Source: Melampsora larici-populina 98AG31 (Eukaryota > Basidiomycota > Pucciniomycetes > Pucciniales > Melampsoraceae). From it: 64,000 nucleotides of DNA. Shown one piece after another: positions 56,801 to 64,000 of the stretch; position 1 is the stretch's first letter, and every line of letters starts with the position of its first letter. A program made the position numbers and the translations under genes. The DNA lies in assembly GCF_000204055.1 (NCBI RefSeq), contig NW_006768781.1:1373141-1437140 (forward strand), given 5' to 3'. The notes beneath the pieces were generated by a model. That model worked only from the letters and a program-made list of their open reading frames with translations. It ran no database searches and was not told where the DNA came from.

Positions 56801-59257
56801 ATGTCAGATCAACCTACCTGCCAGACAGGTCCTTGTTCTAGTTGCAGTTGTGTTTTCATCAATCGAGTCAACGATCCATGTGGTGCATGCGACGATCAAC
56901 ATCAAAGTGAGGCTACTGGTATTCCAGTGCCAAAAAAGGTTTACTGTCATCATTGTGGTGTTGGATATCCACGAATGAAGGAAGATATTTGCTACCCTTG
57001 TAAACAGATATCAAATTCAACCCCTGCTCCTAGTCCTCATCCTAGTCTACTTCTTCGTCACGAGTTGAATCAATCCTTGAACCGAGTCAATAGCTCTCCT
57101 GTCCATACGAACACCTCTAGTATAATGGCTGAGATTGATGAACTTGCATCAGATTCTTACCAAAGTGCTTCTCACCGCCGAAAACTTGGGACGAACATCC
57201 GCAACTCACTCACTGTTGGAAAGCAAAAAATAACTAATTCAAAATTCAATGATACGTTGTCACGAACTCAGCCCCGACTTCCCCTTGGACAAGGATCTCA
57301 TGTATTATCTTCCTCCAACCGAAATTCTTCAATGATACCAGCCAATGTTCAATCAAAGCCCAAAGTCCAATTTGTTCCAATACGATTTGTCTACCAGTTC
57401 AGCAACAAATCAATTGAACATGGGCTTGGTTCTATTACACAGAGTGTCGACTTCAAGGATTCTTCATGGTTTACTAAATTAGCAGAAGATGCATATAATT
57501 TCTATAGTGAAAAAGCATATGAACGATTTCCAACCGAAGATCAAACTGAAGATGGGTTTCCACCACTTCCACACTTTGATATTCGATGGGTCCAGTTAGT
57601 TCAAGTTACATACAGGTCGGTTGTGGTGTTTTCTTCAGAAGATCATCTCCTGCAAGCGTTCAAAGATCATAAAAAAGCTAGCAACATGGCATGGCTTGGT
57701 GTGTTGTTCAATGCAGACGACTATCTTGTGATTCAAGCCAAAGAAAATGAGCTTGTTTGTGGAAGCAAGAAACGAAAAATCAGATACGAATCAGAGGATC
57801 CTCATTCTGACACCAATTATCAATACGAAGGGAGTTCCAACAACTTTCGCAAATCAAAACAAAATCGTCTTGACTCACCATCTGACCAGACTGAAGACTA
57901 TAGCCTACCCAATGATGATCTATCTTGTTCCACCCGTAAATATTTTCTATGCCTACTATAATATGAATTGAAATACAAGGGCTTACTTTTTGGTTTCCAA
58001 ATAATTCAACAGACCAGGTAATCACTCGAAGTCGATCTAAACTCATGACCAAAAGTGTTGGTAGTGAAACACCAAGCAAAGTTCCTGATGATTCACAAGA
58101 TTTAGCATTTGACTGTTACACCCGCTCCCTGATTAGCTTCCAAGGTTGGTTAAATTCAATTGAATCTTTTCTTAAATGAAGCTAATTCGTGTTCTTTCAA
58201 ACAGCAATTAAAGGAATTATTGGGGAACCAGTACCACTCGAAATGATGGATCCTGTAGCCGTTCATCAAGATGCGCCTCAATTTGATCACGGCATTTTTG
58301 GAGTTTCAAAGATTCTACGATATAGACTAAATTCATCCAAAGTCAATGACACCAGCTCATGTACCACCTACTCTGTCACTGAAGAAGCAAATTTGGCGTG
58401 GATCGAGGTTACAATTGATGCTGCAAGCAAGGCTGTAAATAAAGAAGATCTTTCAGATGACCTAAATCATCAATCATGGGAGGGACGAATTAGTGTTGGC
58501 CCTCAAACATTGAGTGGAATGATTATAACACCTTTTTGGGGCTCAGTTTTGACAGACTACGATATTTCCAATCCAATCTATAAACATCGGCTGTTTGGAG
58601 AGGGGCAGAGGTTGATACTCAGCTTTCAAAGGAAAGTCAATTGCACCCCAGGTGTTACATCTGAATTAAGAGATATGTGTCTCTCATTGCGAGTAAGTAC
58701 TTATTTTTCCTTCTGGGACACATGATATGAATCTAACAGATAGCAAATTCAATCCGGTTCATGTCTCAGATGGCTTTTTCTATGTTATTCCAAAGCATTG
58801 ACAGTTCCTTTGATGCCAAGTTTTTTTTCTGTCAAGAAAAAGGGGAAGAGGAGGAAGAACTATACATGACACCAGCCAATTTTGTCCTAAAAAAACCGTA
58901 TGAAAATATGCATCAGATAATGCATGCACTCTCCCATTCAAGCTTGGATGACTACGAAGGCAAGGCCGTCATTGTTGTGTTAAAAGGTGCTGGCCAAATT
59001 GTCACCGATCTTTCAATGATAAATCTGAAGTTAGTATTTCACCATTTTTAGAGACCTATCACATTAATATTGATATTGTTTTGCTATCATTTGTTTAAAG
59101 ATGGCCCGTCACAAAAGATAACCAAGGCAAAGCGGCGATCAAGGAATTTCAATCCAGCCATTGCCCACCACTGTGTGATCTGCTTGGCCTCCATAAACTC
59201 AATCTACCATATGATACAAATGAAGCTCATATTCTCGAAGATCGAAATGATTTATGA
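56801..59257 (+). CDS. Alpha-kinase-like protein
   Basis: Five exons: 56801-57935, 58013-58144, 58205-58692, 58740-59029 and 59101-59257; 733 residues in one frame. The N-terminus is Cys-rich, with several C-x2-C pairs (CSSCSCVF, CHHCGVGYP, CYPCKQ) suggesting zinc binding. A long Ser/Asn-rich linker follows, then a region starting FVPIRFVYQFSNKS. The C-terminal 270 residues resemble an atypical alpha-kinase domain: FGEGQRLILSFQRKV, an AKFFF segment, ALSHSSLDDYEGKAVIVVLK, QIVTDLSMI, and the zinc-binding end EFQSSHCPPLCDLLGL (C-x3-C with an upstream His). Several expected catalytic residues are not obvious, so it may be a pseudokinase. Exon junctions are canonical, including a GTAAAT donor. Confidence 0.62.
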
Positions 59258-59694
59258 TGTGATTGGGAAACGGAGTTCAAAAGATTTCCCTCATTGTGTT
59301 CAACTTCTTTATTTTGAATCCTCTTTTCCTCTCTATTTCTTCAAAGTGTAACAAGGCAATGATAATAAAAACATATTTTCAATGCTCTACATTTGAGAGG
59401 ACATGAATTGAGTACAGAGATGTGAGTAAACAAATGAGAAGGACTGAGATCTTGGTTGTTGTGGACGTACCCAATCGTACCCAATTGCATGAGATTGGAT
59501 ATAAGCATATCCTGTGCCTGAATCTTCTTCAGGGGCCACGTAAGCGATTTCTTTGAAGCTTTCTCATCTCAATCTTTTGGCTATGTCCTCTTCTCCACTC
59601 AAATCGACCACCATTTGATCGAATCTCTCTTCAGTAAGTCCTTCAACTGTTCAATATTTGACAAGATAGATTCATGTCTGACTAATCTGTTTTA

Positions 59695-60200
59695 TACTTC
59701 ATCCATTTCAAACTATTTGATTCTAGTCAAAAAAAAACAAGTCGATTTGAACTGGTATCAATCCATCTCTTTTATTCAAAATCAATCACTTAATCAATTC
59801 AAACAACACCTTAAAATTGATTCACATCATTCATCCTTTTGTAGTCAAAACTATTCAATTCTACTCGAAAAAACAAATCGATTTGAATCGCTATCGATCC
59901 GTCTCCTTTATTCAAAATCTTTCAGTTAATCGATTCAAACGATATATTCAAATTACTTCACCTTATTCATCCTTTTCTAGTCAAAACTAATCGATTCTAG
60001 TCGAAAACAAATCGATTTGAATTGCTATCGATCCATCTCCTTTATTCAAAATCATTCAGTTAATCAATTCAAACGATACATTCAAATTACTTCACCTTAT
60101 TCATCCTTTTCTAGTCAAAACTAATAGATCCTAGTCAAAAACAAATCGATTTCGATCACTATCAATCCATCTATATTGTTAATCAATCAATCAGGTGATT
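59695..60200 (+). repeat. About 134-bp tandem repeat, 3.7 copies
   Basis: Units share the frame ...TCATCCTTTTCTAGTCAAAACTA..., ...AACAAATCGATTTGAA... and ...TTTATTCAAAATC... . TCATCC recurs at about 59831, 59967 and 60101, a period of 134-136 bp. The copies are 80-90% alike by eye. This AT-rich minisatellite-like block lies between the alpha-kinase-like gene and the TET/JBP-like gene, and has no ORF of note. Confidence 0.7.
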
Positions 60201-60540
60201 GATTCAAACCACTTTAGATCCAACTCTAGTCTAGTAATTGGTCAGTCTATCTAGTCTCTAAACCAGTTTGTGTCTTGAAAAAATCCAAATCTAATCACAA
60301 TTGTTACAATTCTTCATAATCAATACAATGCTTTTAAAAAACAATCTCAATTCTAATTCCTTAGACTTCGATTCTAGTAACATTCCAATTTACTTCACAA
60401 TCAATACAAATTGATTCCGGTCAAAAAACGATACATTGAAAACGATTGAAATTATTCATCAAATCAGCATGATGTGAGATACTGATTTTCATATTTCTTC
60501 ATTCTTCCTTTATCTTTCTTTTGTCATGATCAGCAACTAG
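60200..60540. other. AT-rich spacer, no gene
   Basis: Degenerate remnants of the preceding repeat fade into ordinary AT-rich DNA. Nothing further is supported. Confidence 0.5.
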
Positions 60541-60562
60541 AGGATAGCAGAGCTCCCACAGG

Positions 60563-60790
60563 CCAACTTGATAATGGATGGAATTTCATCTTGCATGTTC
60601 TATCTTGACATAGTCAAGATGCAGAACTACCTGATGTCTCCATTCCACTATCAAGTTGGTTTCGGACCTTGATGATCGATGGTCACTGCTATAGGTTTAA
60701 CTGCACTTGTCCTCCCCAAGAATCTGGGTTGGTTTCACGCACCAAATTCTTGTGGGTAGGGCTCGACGCAAGCCTTGAGCGAACCTAATC
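60563..60790 (+). ncRNA. Candidate structured RNA: one long and two short hairpins
   Basis: At 60563-60659 the strand folds into a single hairpin: base CCAACTTGATA/TATCAAGTTGG, middle pairs including GTTCT/AGAAC, and apex ATCTTGAC-ATA-GTCAAGAT. A second hairpin follows: CAAGAAT (60717-60723)/ATTCTTG (60746-60752) around TTGGT/ACCAA. The third is a GCTC...GAGC stem near 60760-60780. A C-box-like TTGATGATCG lies between (60669-60678) and a D-box-like CTGA near 60839. The island is GC-richer than its flanks. It does not match the U1-U6, SRP, RNase P/MRP or telomerase RNA signatures I know. A MITE or unspliced leader of the next gene is possible; strand is assumed. Confidence 0.3.
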
Positions 60791-60867
60791 TTCATTGTTT
60801 GAGTGTGGGAGAGTTGTGACACTCAAAAAAAGTTGATATCTGACATGGAAGATCGTTTGATTAATTT

Positions 60868-62311
60868 TTGTTGTTTTTTTATTCCGCATAAGTAATAAGA
60901 AATATAGATCCCCTGCACAGAAACGTGCTCGAACGAAATTTATTACTAGTCAGATCGAAACTCGGGTTGCAATCAAGAAAAGTAAAATTGTTGCACGATG
61001 GGTTGCTTATAATACCCCACAACCTCCATCTTCTGATCCACCCTTCAAGTTGAATCGCGCTCAAAACCGAGCACGCATCAGAGCTGAATTTAAACAAAAA
61101 ATCCGTGATCGGTTTGGCCTCCCCAAAGATGCTACCTTTGTCTTCCGAACTGAGCATGGTGGACAGGCCCTTTTGTCGCTTTCGTTTGGTACAGTAGTTA
61201 TACTTAATAACTATGGAACTAAACTCCTAGCGGTCGTCCGATTCAACAAGCGAGAATATACAGGAAAGCGGTTGAATAATGGAAAGCTGAAGCGAGAACT
61301 TACACCTGATTGTGCCAAACTATTCGACAATTTTAAAAACTCAATCATGACCTTGTATCAACATGCAACAGCCCGCTATCGCTGCTATACTAATGGTGCA
61401 GCTGAAGGTCTGAAGCATATGAAATCTGGTCAGATGTTTGTAGTGGGTTTTCGTGGTGGATACCGAAAGAAAAAAATTGGAGGTGCGTAGTTTCTCATTT
61501 TTTTCTTTTGGTTTTTAAAATTTTGGTTGTTCATGTATGTTTTAATTTAGGTACCTATGCTCTCAATGCAACAACTGCACGTTCTGTTGCCCGGATGGAA
61601 AACGACCTACGCCGCCAGATGTATCTCCCATACATCAACCATTTTCTAGCCGAACGATTTGCCTCCCTATCTATTGGAGCCTTCGAATCCAATTGTCATC
61701 GAGCTGCTAAATGTCGCACACCCTCTTGGTCTTCAAAGTCATTTTTCAAATCTCCAAATGGACGGGTCTTTGGGTCAAACTTTGTTGTAACACGTGATGA
61801 GTTTGCCAACATGATCCATGTTGATAATGATCATTCTGGTTTCACTTTTGGATTATTTAGCCTTATACATCGTGACACAGGTAAATTATATCGACGTGGA
61901 AGGACCTCAAAGCACGGCTACGTCAAAGGTGCTCGATTTGTATTTCCTGACTACAATGTGGAAATTGATTTCGATGAATGTGATGGTGTTGTAGAGATGG
62001 TTTGGGCTTCAGATATCAGACACTATAGTACTCACTCCAAGACTTATACACATGATCATCAGCCTATTCCACCGGAAGATGCGAAGATAACTCGATTTGG
62101 ATCGTCTTGTCAAATTGCAAAAACCATTGTCGCACGCATCAAACTTCTTACTGACATGCAAGGTGACATGTGTGATCAAGAATGGGAGGTATATCGAGAA
62201 ACATTGGCTGAAAATTATGCAGATGAGTTGGCTCGTAAACTTAAAATGTTAAAAGATAAGAAGCAAAAGGCAGAGATGGAAGAGCTTAAAGCAAAATTGA
62301 AATATTTGTAA
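60868..62311 (+). CDS. TET/JBP-family 2-oxoglutarate Fe(II) dioxygenase
   Basis: Two exons are visible: about 60868-61482 (5' end open, so the true first exon lies upstream or after an AG such as 60892) and 61551-62311. The 68-nt intron (GTGCGT...TTTAG) joins them in frame. The catalytic core has H-V-D in MIHVDNDHSG (His 61817, Asp 61823), a hydrophobic strand (FGLFSLIHRDTGKLY), FPDYNVEIDFDECDGVVEMVW, the distal His in RHYSTH (about 62021), and Arg in TRFGSSCQ (62093) that would hold 2-oxoglutarate. These are the double-stranded beta-helix signatures of fungal TET/JBP enzymes, which oxidise 5-methylcytosine or thymine in DNA. The C-terminus is a charged coiled coil (ARKLKMLKDKKQKAEMEELK). Confidence 0.75.
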
Positions 62312-62877
62312 TATCTCTCATTTCATTATTTGTCTCCAACTATCAATAATTGTCCCTTTCACTCCATCTCTTTTTATAAAATGCTACAAGAAATCCAAAA
62401 AATATATTGTCTCCCCTATCTTGCCCACCTCTAGTGAAGTGAAACAGAAAATGAAATAATGATTGATGAAGTTGAATTCAAATAGAGTATCAACACAATA
62501 TAAATACCACAGTGTAAAACTGTTGCCATATGTGGAAAAGCGTTGTAAGAGTCAGAATACTTTGAAATTCATTTCACCTACAGCATACATCCAAAACACA
62601 CACAACTTGAATTAAGCAGAAAACACAAAAGTCATCATTGACAAGCCATGCAAAGACAATTAGTAGGTGGACAACGGGCAGCAAAAAATAAAAAAAAAAG
62701 GACTGTCTTGATAAAAACCATCTGGTGACAAATTTAAGGCTACAAACTCATAAATAAAATATGGACCAGTAAGTCTTTAGATAGTACTATCCCACATCCT
62801 CCAAATCGTGCACATAACTGGTCACATGATTCAGTTCCAAATGTAATATTGTAGTCCTTGAATCAACCATGATTATC
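62312..62877. other. Convergent intergenic space
   Basis: The TET/JBP-like gene (plus) and integrase-like gene (minus) converge here. The 566-bp spacer is AT-rich and has no ORF; it should hold both 3' ends. Confidence 0.6.
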
Positions 62878-64000
62878 TCATTCAAATTCTTGATCAGACA
62901 CTTGATTTTCACCTTCTTCTACATCTATATCCTCACCTTCAAAATAAAAGAAATTATCCAAAAGAATGTCCTCCTCATCTATGTCCTCCTCGTCCTCCTC
63001 ATCTAACGGTACTAGTGGATAAAGCTCTTGAGGATCTCCTCCCGCTTCTAGATTGTCAAGATCCAAGTCCATTTGGACTATCACTTCATGTAACTCTTCA
63101 AACAATGTCCAGACGGAGTTGATGTCAAGATCATCGGTGGTCCAGCCTAGCTCGCGGATGGTTGAATTGAGTAGATCATCGAATGGTTTTGGAGATACAA
63201 CAAAAAGATCTTCGCGATCAGGATAAAACTTGTCCATCATTCTTTGTATAACTTCGTCTGGTACAGGAGTAAGCCCTTGCTGTCCATCATAATGCTCTGG
63301 AGCAAAATAGCACACATCAGCCGGTACACCAGTTGGAAGAGCAGTATTGGTGTTTTTGCGTGTTCGGTATGAGTTTTTTTCATCAACATACTCATCCATC
63401 ATGTGTTGAACAAGCGGAACCCATAGATGCAAAAAGATGGCCCTGTTTGAGAAAATATATCAGTATTCAAATGAATTAACTAAAGTTGAACAGGAAGACT
63501 TACCGTTGGAGTCGATCTCCTGGGTTGTAGCGTCCTTCATCAATAGCTTGTTTGATGTTTTTACGAATTGAAATATTTTTGGCCTTCATTAGCTGTGACC
63601 ATAGAGCCTCAATTTTCTGATTATGTGGTGATGTCGTAAAGATGTGCATTGCTTCAGCTTCTTCCAAAGTCAAATTGCGGAAAATGCGTGATAGTGTCAT
63701 CTGATGAGCTGCAATATCCAAAAGTTTTCGGTTCCCGTGATCAGTCGAGGTTTTTTTGAGGAAAAGCCCCCCACAGGCTTTGACCCGTCTCAAGGGAAAT
63801 AGATTCCAATTTCGTCGAGGGTCATTGTTGTTGATGCCCCCCCTTCAAAGCTGAGAATTTCGACGTGACCATGCATCAATGAACCCCATAAAATACAAAA
63901 TTCCAAAAGGTTTGAGTTTATTGTGTCCATCACTAGCCCCAAATCTTTATTTGGGCCCAGCCCACCCCGATATACTCTCCTCTTGAGTCGATGTTTCTTC
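62878..64000 (-). pseudogene. Integrase-core protein, partial at window edge, one frameshift
   Basis: On the minus strand, exon pieces are about 64000-63500 and 63442-62878, with an intron (GTAAGT... near 63503) between. The upstream piece reads DGHNKLKPFGILYFMGFIDA then WSR, resembling the first catalytic Asp of integrase-core proteins; then, after a 1-nt shift near 63861-63870, INNNDPRRN...CGGLFLKKTSTDHGN with the second Asp. TTSPHNQKIEALWSQLMK gives the Glu position. This D-D-E arrangement, with the HNQKIE motif, resembles the eukaryotic rve-like integrase family seen in many fungi. A very acidic tail ends the protein (DEEDEEDIDEEDILL). The 5' part lies outside the window. The frameshift next to an 8-G run could be an assembly error. 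Confidence 0.6.

Noticed and set aside
60563..60790. U3 snoRNA assignment for the hairpin cluster
   Set aside because: TTGATGATCG resembles the U3 C box, but the 5' A/A' boxes, C' box and B/C order expected in U3 are not found.
1..64000. CRISPR arrays or bacterial-type operons
   Set aside because: The window is eukaryotic with spliced genes; no regularly spaced short repeats of CRISPR type were seen.

Overview
The window is eukaryotic and looks like a basidiomycete, most probably a rust fungus (Pucciniales, Melampsora-like). The evidence is AT-rich host sequence, genes broken by many short introns of about 60-120 nt with GTAAGT-like donors and CTAAC/CTGAC-like branch sites, an Opy2-type fungal membrane anchor, a fungal-type TET/JBP oxygenase, an alpha-kinase-like gene, and a dense load of fungal transposable elements. 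The genus is an inference; no marker here fixes it.

Layout. About 0.4-6.7 kb: a tyrosine-recombinase (DIRS-like) retroelement with a spliced Gag region, RT-RNase H and recombinase. 6.7-8.3 kb: decayed transposon coding scraps. 8.33-14.82 kb: a hAT DNA transposon with 19-bp TIRs, carrying a 1.56-kb LTR-like insertion. 15-18 kb: a small unknown two-exon gene, an assembly gap, low-information DNA and an intron-containing tRNA-Glu. 19.2-22.1 kb (minus): Opy2-like gene. 22-26.5 kb: decayed DNA with a second, degenerate DIRS-like RT. 27.15-28.65 kb: deoxyhypusine synthase. 30.5-39.5 kb: a three-level nest, in which a decayed LINE is split by a Ty3/Gypsy chromovirus-like element whose 5' LTR is split by a PIF/Harbinger-type MITE. 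Each of the two insertions has clear target-site duplications. 39.98-42.08 kb: ammonium transporter. 44.3-45.4 kb: ESCRT-III Vps60/CHMP5.

From 46.5 kb the DNA becomes more GC-rich. 46.6-50.0 kb (minus) holds an eight-exon-plus unknown gene whose second exon is interrupted by a second copy of the same LTR-like element that sits in the hAT. 50.8-55.05 kb (minus) holds a long, largely open Plavaka/CACTA-like transposase gene with a Tc1/mariner-type MITE about 100 bp upstream of its start. 56.8-59.3 kb is an alpha-kinase-like gene. 59.7-60.2 kb is a 134-bp tandem repeat, followed by a cluster of RNA-like hairpins. 60.9-62.3 kb is a TET/JBP-family 2-oxoglutarate/Fe(II) dioxygenase, and 62.9-64 kb (minus, running off the window) is an integrase-core gene lying tail to tail with it.

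Taken together, a few conserved housekeeping genes (hypusine biosynthesis, ammonium uptake, endosomal sorting, osmosensing/MAPK anchoring) are islands in a sea of nested mobile DNA. Exon coordinates were worked out by hand from splice motifs and reading-frame continuity and may be off by a base or two.
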